The notes: a model not told the origin generated them from the sequence alone. A stretch of 64,000 nt of DNA from Pedobacter jejuensis (GCF_003725795.1 NZ_RBEE01000042.1:372001-436000), one strand, 5' to 3'. Counted from the stretch's first letter, positions 33,728 to 43,555 are shown. A program made the numbers and translations.

Positions 33728-35041
33728 TTAATTAGTTGGCAAAGTTGCAAGGTTTACTGTTGGTGCTACAGCTGTAGGAGTTCTGGTAAAATTGGTATTG
33801 TTGGGCACAAAATCGTTAAAGAATGCCCCATTCTGCAGATAAAATTTGCCGTCTTCTATACCACCTTTAAAGTCCATACGTTGTTCGGTAGTTCCGGTTG
33901 GATCACATGTAAACCTTGCTGTAGTAACTTCCGTCCAAGTTCCTGCTGTATTTCTGAGCCATAAATTATTGTATAAGGCTTTTCTTCCAGTGTAACCTAA
34001 TTCGACATTAAAATTCTCTAAGAAAGAATTTAAACCTGTTGCATAAGTTGAGGTTGCAGGTCGTTTAAAAGTAGCCATGAATTTCCATACACCGAGTTCT
34101 GGCGCATAAAACCAAGAAGAATAAATGGTATTGCCTGAACCATCGGGCTTAATTTGTGTTAAGAATTTATAAGTATTACCTGCTTTCCAGTTGTAAACCA
34201 GGTAACTTTGACCTCCAGTTCCTTCACCACTAAAATTTCCATTAGTTACATCTGCACCTTTACTTGTTAGAACTGTTTTAGCGCCAGAATCTGCATCCCA
34301 AACGGAGAACAACACCCATCGTTCTGTTGCAGATTTAACCTGAATACCAAAATAGCCTCCACTAAAACCGTTAGACATATAATAAGAACCAATATTATCT
34401 TGACCTACCGGCACCGTAAGTTCATTATACATCCATTCGCTATTTCCTGCTGGATTGGTGTAATTTAAATGCACAGATGGCCCTCTTCTTGACCAGTAAT
34501 ATTGGTTATCAGCACTAACACTTGCATATTGTAAGTTGCTTGCAACAGCTGTTCCGCCAACCATAATATCAGAAACTTCTGCAAAGGTTATTCCCTCCTT
34601 ACTAACGCCCTGCAAATCTACTTTGACGTAACCAGGTGTAGTAATATCTATTATTCCTGCCGGAAATACCGCTGGTGTAGCGCCAGTTAAAGTCACATCA
34701 AAAGAAGTTCCATTAACAGTAAGTTTTACAACACTTTTCCCAGTGATTACAGAACCCTTAATAGCCAGATTTAATTTACCGGATTGACCAACCTTAAAAT
34801 AGGTACTAATTACACTAGTGGTATTTTTCCAATTAGAAATGGTTGCTCCAATAGCTTCGGTTGCACCAGATGCAGATTGAGTTATATAACTATTTCCCTC
34901 TACTGGTATTGCCTTATTGGTCTCTATCACAACCGGAGTAGGTTTATAAGTATTTTCAAGAGTTTGCTCTCCACCTTTCTTACATGATAAAAAGAAGACA
35001 CCTAGGCTTAGCATCACTAAAAAGCAACATATTTTTTTCAT
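33728..35041 (-). CDS. lipoprotein with DUF5077-like and DUF3472 domains
   Basis: The start is placed at ATG 35041 (MKKICCFLVMLSLGVFFLSC), giving a 437-residue lipoprotein with lipidated Cys20; an upstream in-frame extension overlaps the SusD gene and lacks sense. A DUF5077-like beta domain (about residues 45-155) is followed by a DUF3472 domain (about 165-400, YYWSRRGPSVHLNY...). These two domains are often combined in Bacteroidota proteins linked to carbohydrate loci; the biochemical role is unknown. Third gene of the operon, 10 bp after SusD. Confidence 0.8.
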   Translation of the reverse strand: MKKICCFLVMLSLGVFFLSCKKGGEQTLENTYKPTPVVIETNKAIPVEGNSYITQSASGATEAIGATISNWKNTTSVISTYFKVGQSGKLNLAIKGSVITGKSVVKLTVNGTSFDVTLTGATPAVFPAGIIDITTPGYVKVDLQGVSKEGITFAEVSDIMVGGTAVASNLQYASVSADNQYYWSRRGPSVHLNYTNPAGNSEWMYNELTVPVGQDNIGSYYMSNGFSGGYFGIQVKSATERWVLFSVWDADSGAKTVLTSKGADVTNGNFSGEGTGGQSYLVYNWKAGNTYKFLTQIKPDGSGNTIYSSWFYAPELGVWKFMATFKRPATSTYATGLNSFLENFNVELGYTGRKALYNNLWLRNTAGTWTEVTTARFTCDPTGTTEQRMDFKGGIEDGKFYLQNGAFFNDFVPNNTNFTRTPTAVAPTVNLATLPTN

Positions 35042-35051
35042 GGCTTTGTTA

Positions 35052-36554
35052 TTAAGGGTTTTGAGCAAGATTTTTATTATTATCGATTTCATATTGTGGT
35101 ATATAAAATATAATGCGGGCATCAGTTGGTAAAATTGTTTGTGTTATATTGGTTGAAGGTGTATTATTTAGTGCATGGGTACCCGGATAATTTCTAGTCA
35201 TAGGTCTATTGTTTCTAAATAAATCATAGGCACGTTGTCCTTCAAATGCAAATTCCAATCTGCGTTCTTCTAAAACGACATCCAATGCTGTTTTACCCGC
35301 TGTAGCAATTCCAGATAGCGTTAATGCTGGGACACCGGCACGGCTTCTAATAATATTTACATCGTTTAAAGCAAGTTGTGCATTGCCAAGCTTTGCATTT
35401 GCTTCTGCCTTATTTAGATACATTTCTGCGAAGCGCAAATAAACAGGTGAACTTAGGTTGGCTATTCCTTCTTGTAAATTATATTTGGTTACATAATACA
35501 TAGGTACGTTGGGCGCAATTTTAGTGTTATATTGCAGTACACCATTTATTTTATATGGAGCAACAAAACTATGCCTCAAATCAGCAGGGTTCTTATCCAA
35601 TTCCGTTATATATTGTTGCGAGGCATAAATCTCGCCATAACCTGTACTACCTTGAGGACCTGGCGTAGCTAAGCTTCCAGGTGTACCGCTGTAATACATA
35701 GAGCCAATGGCACCAAAATCTTGATCTTCGGTTTTTGTGTAACGAATCGCAAAAATAGTTTCCGAATTTGCTTCAGGAGTTTTCGTAAAATAACTCTGAT
35801 AATCGGCACCTTGAAGCAATTTGTAGCGGCCAGAAGCAATTACCAAGTCTGCATATTTAATAGCATTATCATTGTCTCCCATATTTAAATAAATACGAGA
35901 TAGTAAAGCATAGGCAACTTCTTTTGATGCAAATACATTTTGCTTGGCAACAGTTAATAAATCTGCTGCTTTAAGTAAATCAGCTATTGCAGCATCATAA
36001 ACCTCTTTAACTGTTTTCCTTGCTGGCGTTGTTTCGTTTGTCCCTTCCTTTAAAACCGGAACCCCTGGATTAGCTCCACCACCTTGTGTGTAAGGCCTGC
36101 CAAATACGCGAACCAAGTTAAATTCCATCATTGCTTTTAAGTACAGGTTTTCGCCTTTAAGCTGTCGTAGTTCGGAAGAAGCATTATCTGGAATTGCAGC
36201 TATAATTTTATTAGCTGCAACGATTACATAGTATGCCTGTTTCCAAAAATTAGCGCCGTGTGTACCTGTTGGAATGTGTGTGTAACGGTAACATCTCGAA
36301 AGATCATCAGAAGATGGTTGTCCTTGGGCTATGTTATCACCTTGGTACTCTGTTAAAAAATGGGCACTTCTTACATAGGTTGCATTTCTTAAAACGGCAT
36401 ATGTACCAATTGTTGCAGTTTCAATATCACCCGGATTAGTTAACGCAGATTGATCATCAATCGCTGTAGAAGGTTTAACTTCCTTTTTACAAGCACCTGC
36501 ACTTATAAATAATGCAAGTACTCCTGTATATAATTTTATTCTAATTGTCTTCAT
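35052..36554 (-). CDS. SusD/RagB family outer-membrane glycan-binding lipoprotein
   Basis: The 500-residue lipoprotein (signal ending SAGAC, Cys22) caps the SusC channel and captures oligosaccharides. It has the alpha-helical TPR-like scaffold with SusD signatures (KNADLLTV-type helices, SPVYLRFAEMYLNKAEANAKLG, and the C-terminal VVLEERRLEFAFEGQRAYDLFR). It lies 12 bp after the SusC gene. The glycan cannot be read from sequence. Confidence 0.95.
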   Translation of the reverse strand: MKTIRIKLYTGVLALFISAGACKKEVKPSTAIDDQSALTNPGDIETATIGTYAVLRNATYVRSAHFLTEYQGDNIAQGQPSSDDLSRCYRYTHIPTGTHGANFWKQAYYVIVAANKIIAAIPDNASSELRQLKGENLYLKAMMEFNLVRVFGRPYTQGGGANPGVPVLKEGTNETTPARKTVKEVYDAAIADLLKAADLLTVAKQNVFASKEVAYALLSRIYLNMGDNDNAIKYADLVIASGRYKLLQGADYQSYFTKTPEANSETIFAIRYTKTEDQDFGAIGSMYYSGTPGSLATPGPQGSTGYGEIYASQQYITELDKNPADLRHSFVAPYKINGVLQYNTKIAPNVPMYYVTKYNLQEGIANLSSPVYLRFAEMYLNKAEANAKLGNAQLALNDVNIIRSRAGVPALTLSGIATAGKTALDVVLEERRLEFAFEGQRAYDLFRNNRPMTRNYPGTHALNNTPSTNITQTILPTDARIIFYIPQYEIDNNKNLAQNP

Positions 36555-36566
36555 TATTTTATCCTC

Positions 36567-39500
36567 CTATAAACCAATATTTAAACCAAACAATACCTTT
36601 TTGCTAAGTGGATATTTGAAGCTTGAGATCCCTGAACCCAAATCAACTTCCGGGTCTAATCCAGAAAACTTAGTACCAGTCCATAAGTTATCTCCACTTA
36701 CAAAGATGCGGACACTGCTAATTTTAATTTTGCTTAACCAATTTGTAGGAATTTGATATCCTAAAGTAATATTGCGCAAACGGATATAACTTCCATCTTC
36801 AAGATAGCGGGTAGATTGCTGATTTGAATCATGATTTCCACCCAATACTGGCTTTGGATGTGTGGCTACATCGCCGATTTTTTCCCATCTGGTCCATCCA
36901 GATTTTAGAACCATTGCATTATAACTTTCGTATAATCCATCGTTATCAAAATAGGCACGACTATTATTATACACATCATTGCCATAAACAAAGTTGAAAA
37001 ATGCACTTAATGAAATCCCTTTATAAGATAATGTATTGGTGATACCACCGGTAAATTTAGGCGATGCCGATGTACCAGTGTATTGGCGAGTTGCCTGGGC
37101 ATATGTGTTTGTTACCGCAATATGATTAGTACCATCCGCATCGGTGATAACTTTTTCCCAAAGCGGATCTCCATTATTAGGATCTACGCCAGCCCAAACA
37201 GGCATTTTCCAATCAAAAATATCATGCCCTACAGCTCTAGGCTGTGAACCTCCAGGTGTTATGGCATCTTTACCTTCATTAAGTTTTAAAATCGTATTTC
37301 TATTGAATGCCATATTTAAATTAGTCTCCCATTTAAAGGCACCTGTGAAATTTTTGGTAGTTAAATTAAATTCTAAACCCCTATTTTTCAAAGCACCTAC
37401 ATTTTGAAAAACATAAGAATAACCTTCAGTAGATGGCAGTGGAACCTGGAATAATAAAGCGTTAGAGCGCTTATCATAAAGATCGATAGTTAAATCAATT
37501 CTATTCCAGAAACCCATATCAAATCCAATATTTGCGGTTTTTTGCTTTTCCCATGTTAAATCGGGGTTTCCCTTTTGTGATGGACTGGCACCTGGTACAC
37601 CAGCATAACTAGCAGAAACATCAATAGCATAAAGACCTAAAGAAGGGTAATCGCCTATTTCTGCATTACCCGTTGTACCATAACTGGCCCTTAACTTCAA
37701 AAAGCTTATAGGTTTAACGCTTTTCAAAAAGTTTTCGTTGCTTAAAATCCAGGATGCCCCTAGTTGATAAAAATCTCCTCCACTTTTATTTATCCCAAAG
37801 CGAGATGAATTTTCATGAACAAAAGAGGCAATGGCGAAATACTTTCCAGCATAATTATAATCTATCTGGCTCAAATATTTGCTAAAGTTATATTCATTCG
37901 TTCCTCCCGAGGGATTACTAATAATATCGGTAGCGGTTGACATTACCGGACGGCCAGCAGGTAGGTTTTTTCCATTCAAACTGGCAACGTCATAATAAGA
38001 TTTCTCAGCCTCTCCAACTGCTAAAACGGTTAGGTGATTTTCTCCAAAGCTATTTTCGTATTTTAACCTGTTTGAAGATAAAAGACGATTTTTGTAAGAC
38101 GTTGTATTGTACAACTCACCATTGTTTGCACCACCCTCTTTTGTTCTTTTGTCATAATAATCAACATAAAAATCATTAAAGAAATTGGTTCTGTTGTAAC
38201 TTGCAAAGGTTAAATTTTTAGCGATGCTATAATCTAAATTTAAATCAGCACTAACATTAAAACTTCTGCCGTTTGAGAAATTGTACTGATTTGAATGTAA
38301 AAAATTCTCAACATCTCTACCTAACCAGCTCGGTGTAATTCTAGGGTCAACGGGTGTGCCATCAACATTATAAGCCGGGTCAAAAGGTAAGTTAAGATAA
38401 GCATCTCCAAGGGTATTGCTAGTTTGGTAGTTATCTTTTGAGAAAACACCATTTAGCAATAAACTAACTTTTAATTTCTTAGTTAGCTGGCTATTTAAAT
38501 TGGTTCTTAAGTTGTAAGCGTTCTTATCATTGTTAACAATTGTACCTTGTTCTCTATAATAATTACCGGCAATGTAATACTTAACCTTTTCTGAACCGCC
38601 AGACGCTGATAATGTATAGTTTTGAGTCATTCCGCTTCGGGTTGCTAAATCCCACCAATTCGTATTGGTATTTAACACGGAAGATTTAGGATTAGAAAAG
38701 GTTTTCTGATAATCATGTAATTGCTGACTATCCATTAATTTAAAATTACCCGTTGTGGGTGTACTGAAACCTAAAGTAGAATTAAATTCGATTTTTGATT
38801 CACCAGCTTTTCCTGTTTTAGTAGTAACAATGATTACACCACTACCAGCACGAGAGCCATACAAACCTGTGGCTGCCGCATCTTTTAAAATCGTTATGCT
38901 TTCAACATCAGCCGGGCTATAAGTTGCACCTTCTGAGCCATAAGCGCCTAAAATATTTCCATCAACAACTAGCAAAGGAGCTGTACCACCATTGATGCTG
39001 CTTACACCTCGAATGTTAATGGATGGAGCTGCAGTTGGATCTCCAGAACCTGAAGAAACTACAACACCAGGCGCTTTACCTTGTATCATTGATATAATAT
39101 CATTTGAAGCAATACCTTTAAGTTTTTCTGCGGAGATTACTGATACAGAACTGGAAAGCTCGCCTTGCTTTTTTGATGAATATCCGACAACAACGACATC
39201 CGATAGATTATTATCTTCTTCATCCAATGTAATATTCAAAATTGTTTTACCTGCCACCGGAACTTCTTTTGTTTTATATCCGATAGATTTAATAATCAGA
39301 ATACCATCTGCAGGTGCGGTAATTACATAGTTTCCTCCTCCATCGGTTGATGTACCAATATTTGGATTGGATTTAAGTGATACTGAAGCGCCTGGTACTG
39401 CCCCAGATTTATCAGTTATTTTGCCTTTAATCTGGATATCCTGAAATGCATTGGGCAAAATGCTTGCAACGTTACGATTGCCAGAAATAAACTTGTTTTT

Positions 39501-39590
39501 TTTGCTTAAGAAATCAATTGTGTTTGCCTGACTTTTTGGTAGCCAGAGCAGTACAATTCCACCTAAGAGCAGGACTAACTTGATCTTCAT
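36567..39590 (-). CDS. SusC/RagA family TonB-dependent outer-membrane receptor
   Basis: The 1007-residue protein imports oligosaccharides using TonB energy. Order of parts: signal peptide (1-22), carboxypeptidase-regulatory-like domain (~52-130, IKGKITDKSGAVPGASV), TonB-box-like SDVVVVGYSS (~130-140), plug domain (~145-255, with NIRGVSSINGGTAPLLVVDG), then the beta barrel ending in ...VLFGLNIGL with a terminal hydrophobic residue. First gene of the four-gene operon; two CAAACGTTTG operators lie upstream. No SusR-type or FecR/sigma regulator is adjacent. Confidence 0.95.
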   Translation of the reverse strand: MKIKLVLLLGGIVLLWLPKSQANTIDFLSKKNKFISGNRNVASILPNAFQDIQIKGKITDKSGAVPGASVSLKSNPNIGTSTDGGGNYVITAPADGILIIKSIGYKTKEVPVAGKTILNITLDEEDNNLSDVVVVGYSSKKQGELSSSVSVISAEKLKGIASNDIISMIQGKAPGVVVSSGSGDPTAAPSINIRGVSSINGGTAPLLVVDGNILGAYGSEGATYSPADVESITILKDAAATGLYGSRAGSGVIIVTTKTGKAGESKIEFNSTLGFSTPTTGNFKLMDSQQLHDYQKTFSNPKSSVLNTNTNWWDLATRSGMTQNYTLSASGGSEKVKYYIAGNYYREQGTIVNNDKNAYNLRTNLNSQLTKKLKVSLLLNGVFSKDNYQTSNTLGDAYLNLPFDPAYNVDGTPVDPRITPSWLGRDVENFLHSNQYNFSNGRSFNVSADLNLDYSIAKNLTFASYNRTNFFNDFYVDYYDKRTKEGGANNGELYNTTSYKNRLLSSNRLKYENSFGENHLTVLAVGEAEKSYYDVASLNGKNLPAGRPVMSTATDIISNPSGGTNEYNFSKYLSQIDYNYAGKYFAIASFVHENSSRFGINKSGGDFYQLGASWILSNENFLKSVKPISFLKLRASYGTTGNAEIGDYPSLGLYAIDVSASYAGVPGASPSQKGNPDLTWEKQKTANIGFDMGFWNRIDLTIDLYDKRSNALLFQVPLPSTEGYSYVFQNVGALKNRGLEFNLTTKNFTGAFKWETNLNMAFNRNTILKLNEGKDAITPGGSQPRAVGHDIFDWKMPVWAGVDPNNGDPLWEKVITDADGTNHIAVTNTYAQATRQYTGTSASPKFTGGITNTLSYKGISLSAFFNFVYGNDVYNNSRAYFDNDGLYESYNAMVLKSGWTRWEKIGDVATHPKPVLGGNHDSNQQSTRYLEDGSYIRLRNITLGYQIPTNWLSKIKISSVRIFVSGDNLWTGTKFSGLDPEVDLGSGISSFKYPLSKKVLFGLNIGL

Positions 39591-39748
39591 TGGTTTGGTT
39601 GTTGGTTAGGGAATAGTTGTATAATTTTGAGTCGTATATCATAAGTTTCTCATGCATACGCTTTCGCTTGGTAAAAACGAAAGCTCAAACTGGTTTTATT
39701 AAAGCCTAAATTATAAGATTTGTGAAAGGAAAAATTTACAAACACAAC

Positions 39749-39760
39749 GCAAACGTTTGC
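39749..39760. promoter_or_regulatory. GCAAACGTTTGC operator, proximal to SusC
   Basis: A perfect 12-bp palindrome 159 bp upstream of the SusC start, of the LacI/PurR-family type. The core is the same as at 3854 and 39956. Confidence 0.65.
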
Positions 39761-39955
39761 CTACTTATCAGCATTAATTAAGGTATTTTCGGGAAACTGG
39801 AAATGTAATTGGAGTGTAAAGAACTATTTATGCTCCGACATAAAACTAAAAATTATCATTTTTTAGATTTTATCTTTTTAATGAGAATTTTTGTTGAGAA
39901 ATGAACAAACAGTTTTTTAGATAATTGCCATCTTACGTTGTTAAGGCGGCTTTGA

Positions 39956-39965
39956 CAAACGTTTG
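39956..39965. promoter_or_regulatory. CAAACGTTTG operator, distal to SusC
   Basis: A perfect 10-bp palindrome extended on one side to CAAACGTTTGCG, 206 bp upstream of the proximal site centre to centre. Paired sites suggest looping or a second promoter. Confidence 0.6.
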
Positions 39966-40082
39966 CGTTAAAATAAGTTACAAAATTTAATTAAATAATA
40001 GCCGCAAACATCTGATTAAGATTATCCTGTTACTATCAATGGATATTTGTATGTTTAGTTAGCTATTTACCTGGGTTCGATT

Positions 40083-40205
40083 CTTAAATTTAATATTTTG
40101 CTGTTTTGTCGCCGCACTGCTTCTACGACACATCATGCTAAATTGATTTCAGCATCTTTCTTGCATAAAAGACCCTGAAGAAATAAATTCAGGGCGACGT
40201 AAACT
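40083..40205. repeat. 123-bp dispersed repeat, copy 2
   Basis: This copy aligns along its whole length with 24946-25068, including the TTTTGTCGCCG block and the final CCCTGAA...TTCAGGG hairpin. It lies downstream of the VF530 gene. Confidence 0.8.
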
Positions 40206-40333
40206 AAATCATTGAAAGTTAAAGATCTTAGAGAATAGTATTTATTGATTTTTATGAATCAAATTAAGATGTTTGTTGCCTAAACAAAATATTTACACAT
40301 ACTAATCATTAGAAAAGATTAGTATATATAAAA

Positions 40334-40555
40334 CTATTTATGAAACGTTTCTAAAAATAAATCTTCTACCTTTTTACGAGCCCAGGGCATTCTGCGTAAA
40401 AATTTCAAGCTCGATTTAATGCTTTGATTATTAAGAAAACAATCTATTTTGATAAGCAAACCTAATTTTTCCCAACCATAATGAGTTTGTAAATCGGTAA
40501 CGACTTTTTCCAAGGTAATACCATGTAATGGATTATTTTTCTGCTGTTCAGCCAT
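40334..40555 (-). CDS. VF530 family (DUF2132) small DNA-binding-like protein
   Basis: The 73-residue protein begins with NPLHGITLEKVVTDLQTHYG and contains SIKSSLKFLRRMPWARKKVE, the full VF530 signature. Structures of the family show a SAP-like helical fold that suggests nucleic-acid binding; the function is unknown. A single-gene unit with a TAACTTTG box just upstream. Confidence 0.88.
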   Translation of the reverse strand: MAEQQKNNPLHGITLEKVVTDLQTHYGWEKLGLLIKIDCFLNNQSIKSSLKFLRRMPWARKKVEDLFLETFHK

Positions 40556-40559
40556 AGCA

Positions 40560-40567
40560 CAAAGTTA
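40560..40567 (-). promoter_or_regulatory. -7 box of the VF530 gene
   Basis: TAACTTTG matches TAnnTTTG and ends 4 bp before the start codon; no -33 element is clear. Confidence 0.4.
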
Positions 40568-40613
40568 AATCAATTTGTAAAATTATTGAGGAGTAATTTG
40601 CCTTCAAAAAAGA

Positions 40614-40641
40614 AAAGCCATTCTGAAATCAGAATGGCTTT
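40614..40641 (-). terminator. terminator of the M1 peptidase gene
   Basis: A perfect 12-bp stem (40614-40625 with 40630-40641) with a 4-nt loop, followed on the minus strand by a T-rich stretch interrupted by one C, 20 bp after the stop codon. Confidence 0.8.
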
Positions 40642-40661
40642 ATAAAAAGTTTAATTTAACC

Positions 40662-42650
40662 TTAGTTCGCAGTTCCGCTCCAGGTATTATTATCTGGGTT
40701 AGAATCTGGCAGAACCTTATTGGGATCTAAAACAACAGAAACCACTTCCTCTGTTGTTGGATAGCGAACCGTCCACGATGTGTTTTTCATCCAAACATCA
40801 ACCGGAAGTTTAATTATATCTGTTTTACCACTTTTTGTTTTTACCTGCAAAATAATTGGCATCGGCATTTTTTCTAAATTGTTTACTTTAATGGTATATG
40901 CAGTAATGTTTCCATCTGTTTTTACTGCTTGAACATCTGCGATTGCCTGGTCCATTTTCCAACTGTTTAAGAACCAGCTTCTCCAAAACCAAGCTAAATC
41001 TTCTCCTGCTCCATTTTCCATCGAACGGAAAAAATCAAACGGTGTTGGATGTTTAAATGCCCAGTTTTTAATATACTCACGGAAAGCATAATCAAATCTA
41101 TCTTCGCCCAAAATTTGATTTCTTAAGATATCCAATCCCCATCCAGGTTTGCTGTATAAGTTTATTCCAATATTTCTTTCTGCCATCCCATCTGGCATTA
41201 GCATAATGTTTTCTAACGCAGGATTACCAATTGCTGATTTTCCGATACGGTTCATGTCAGTAGGGCGAGGTTTATATTCGCCATTGTTAAAACTTTGAGC
41301 AGAAATTCCGTTGATGAATGTGTTAAAGCCTTCATCCATCCAACCGTATTTGCGCTCGTTCGAACCTACAATCATCGGGAACCAGCTGTGTCCAAATTCA
41401 TGGTCGATTACACCCCAAGCAGAACCTTTTTTAGCTTTCCAGCCACAGAAAACAATTCCTGGGTATTCCATTCCACCAATGTTGGTTGCAACATTAACTG
41501 CCATTGGATATGGGTATTCGAACCATTTTGTAGAATAATGCTCAATTGTAGATTTCACATATTCAACACCACGTCCGTATGCATCCATCCCATTGCTTTC
41601 TACAGGTTGCGCAGAAACCGCTAAGCCTTTTCTTCCACTTGGAAAATTGATGCGGGCGGCATCTAAAACAAATGATTTTGATGAAGCCCAGGCAGCATCT
41701 CTCGCATTTAAAATTTTAAATTTCCAGGTAAGTTTATCTTTTGCCGGACGAGATTTAGCATCGGTAACCTCTTCGGCAGAACGAATGTGTATTGTTGCAT
41801 CACTTGATTTTGCTGCATTCCATCTTTTCAATTGTTCTGCTGTAAAAACTTCTTGTGGATTTAATAACTCTCCCGAACCCATAACAATATGAGTTGCTGG
41901 TGCAGTAATTGCAAAGTTTATATCACCATACTCACAATAAAATTCTCCTCCACCCCAATAAGGTAAAGTGTTCCAACCCAAAACATCATCATAAACACAC
42001 ATACGAGGAAACCATTGCGCAATGGCAAAGATTTCGCCATTTTGCGTAGTTAAATGTCCTGTTCTATCTGAGCCTTCTTTTGGAACGATGTAAGAATAAT
42101 CCATTTTCATGGTAACAATACCTCCATTGGCAGCTAATGGTTGAGCCAAACGAATTTGCATTCTGGTATCTTCTACAATTGAGGTAAATTTTACATCACC
42201 AGTTTTCTGAGAAACATTTACATTTTGAATTTTGTAACCACCATCGAAAGCTTCGCCTTGAGCACCGTAGCGACTACGGGCAGGCGTAACTTGCTTACCA
42301 CGAGAACCTTCTTTAAATGTGTTCTGATCTAACTGTAACCATAAATATGGCAACTTATCAGGACTGTTATTTTTATAAGTTATGGTAACCGTTCCAGTAA
42401 CCATACTTTTGGTTTCATCAAGGCTTGCCGTAATGCTATAATCAACACGGTTTTGCCAGTATTTTGCACCAGGTGCACCATTTGCAGAGCGAAATTCATT
42501 TCCGTTTTGCGTGTAAAACAATGGTCCAAACGCCTCTGCAGGACTATAATTGGTTGTTGGAGTTGTGGCAGCTTGCTGTGCAGATGCAGAAAATGCAACC
42601 GCAAGGCTTACTAAACACATAGTAATTAATTTGTTTAGTTTGATGTTCAT
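40662..42650 (-). CDS. secreted M1 family zinc metallopeptidase
   Basis: ATG 42650 gives a 662-residue protein with a signal peptide (cleavage after AFSASA, ~25). The M1 catalytic set is complete: the GGMEYPG exopeptidase motif, HEFGH (first His near residue 417) with the downstream DEGFNTF glutamate, and a conserved tyrosine region further on. The N-terminal domain is the M1-type beta saddle. It is predicted to trim peptides in the periplasm. Stand-alone gene with a TATATTTG box upstream. Confidence 0.92.
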   Translation of the reverse strand: MNIKLNKLITMCLVSLAVAFSASAQQAATTPTTNYSPAEAFGPLFYTQNGNEFRSANGAPGAKYWQNRVDYSITASLDETKSMVTGTVTITYKNNSPDKLPYLWLQLDQNTFKEGSRGKQVTPARSRYGAQGEAFDGGYKIQNVNVSQKTGDVKFTSIVEDTRMQIRLAQPLAANGGIVTMKMDYSYIVPKEGSDRTGHLTTQNGEIFAIAQWFPRMCVYDDVLGWNTLPYWGGGEFYCEYGDINFAITAPATHIVMGSGELLNPQEVFTAEQLKRWNAAKSSDATIHIRSAEEVTDAKSRPAKDKLTWKFKILNARDAAWASSKSFVLDAARINFPSGRKGLAVSAQPVESNGMDAYGRGVEYVKSTIEHYSTKWFEYPYPMAVNVATNIGGMEYPGIVFCGWKAKKGSAWGVIDHEFGHSWFPMIVGSNERKYGWMDEGFNTFINGISAQSFNNGEYKPRPTDMNRIGKSAIGNPALENIMLMPDGMAERNIGINLYSKPGWGLDILRNQILGEDRFDYAFREYIKNWAFKHPTPFDFFRSMENGAGEDLAWFWRSWFLNSWKMDQAIADVQAVKTDGNITAYTIKVNNLEKMPMPIILQVKTKSGKTDIIKLPVDVWMKNTSWTVRYPTTEEVVSVVLDPNKVLPDSNPDNNTWSGTAN

Positions 42651-42670
42651 GATGTTTATGTATTTGGCGG

Positions 42671-42678
42671 CAAATATA
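42671..42678 (-). promoter_or_regulatory. -7 box of the M1 peptidase gene
   Basis: TATATTTG matches TAnnTTTG, 20 bp upstream of the start codon; a -33 TTTG at the right distance is not seen. Confidence 0.45.
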
Positions 42679-42808
42679 AAAAATAAGCACAAACAGAAAT
42701 GTGTGTGCTTACATTGTTACTTTACAAGACTTTAAAATCTATAATCACAAAGCTTAAATTGTTTGAGAATCACATAATCAATACTCAATTAAATGAACAA
42801 GATTAGGT

Positions 42809-43552
42809 TTAGTTTTTCTTACCTAAATCAGGTAAATCTTGTAACTTTCTTTCTTTTGGAGATAATTTTAACCAGGCATGATAAGCCTGTACAATGTAGT
42901 ATGAATATTTGAATGGTCTTTCAGATTGTACTTTAAGAACCGATGGGCGATAAATAATCATGAAATTCTTTAAATCGTCACCTTCCAATTTTAAAAGATT
43001 TCCTATAGTTTTCTCATTAAAGTTTTCATCAATTTCTGCCAGGTAGGTTTCTCGCTCTTCCAGCTCTGCTTCTTTACGTTGCTGGCGTTTGTATTTTCCA
43101 TAGCCTAAGTTTAGACTTAAACCGCCCACTTTATCAGTCATCTTTTTTCTTTCTAAATTACCTCCAGTGCCCATTTGTGTATATTTTTCTGCCATTGGGT
43201 CGGGAGATAAGATAGACTTATTTATTTTTACACCTCTAATATCAACATCATTCAAACTGTTACTTTTATCAACCATATAAACCGCTTTTGGAAGTAGGCT
43301 GGTTAAATAAACAGTATCAGTAACATATCCTATCAAAGAAAATTCGAGTAAATCGCCAACTTTTGCATTTATGCTAAATTTACCTGCTGCATTTCCACTA
43401 ACTATTTTTTTACTATTTAAGTTTCTAACCGTTACTCCCGGCAAAGTCATTGTTTTTTTAGAAAAATCATAAATAGCACCTGTTGCCACACTACTTTGCG
43501 CAAATGTGCCAAAAGGAACAGCAATTAATAAAAATAAGATTAGCTTGTACAT
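42809..43552 (-). CDS. secreted protein with carboxypeptidase-regulatory-like domain
   Basis: ATG 43552 gives 247 residues; an in-frame TTG two codons upstream overlaps the promoter box and is less likely. After a signal peptide (cleavage near TFAQ) comes a CarboxypepD_reg-like beta domain (~22-100, AIYDFSKKTMTLPGVTVRNL), then a helical, charged C-terminal half with no known family. Such proteins are common in Bacteroidota envelopes; the role is not known. Confidence 0.75.
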   Translation of the reverse strand: MYKLILFLLIAVPFGTFAQSSVATGAIYDFSKKTMTLPGVTVRNLNSKKIVSGNAAGKFSINAKVGDLLEFSLIGYVTDTVYLTSLLPKAVYMVDKSNSLNDVDIRGVKINKSILSPDPMAEKYTQMGTGGNLERKKMTDKVGGLSLNLGYGKYKRQQRKEAELEERETYLAEIDENFNEKTIGNLLKLEGDDLKNFMIIYRPSVLKVQSERPFKYSYYIVQAYHAWLKLSPKERKLQDLPDLGKKN

Positions 43553-43555
43553 ATT

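Larger units (their letters stand above)
39591..40333. promoter_or_regulatory. 743-bp control region upstream of the SusC operon
   Basis: This gap contains a GCTTTCG...CGAAAGC hairpin (39660-39684), the two operators listed separately, and the second copy of the 123-bp repeat (40083-40205). No full TTTG-N19-TAnnTTTG promoter was found and no gene is seen. Confidence 0.5.
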
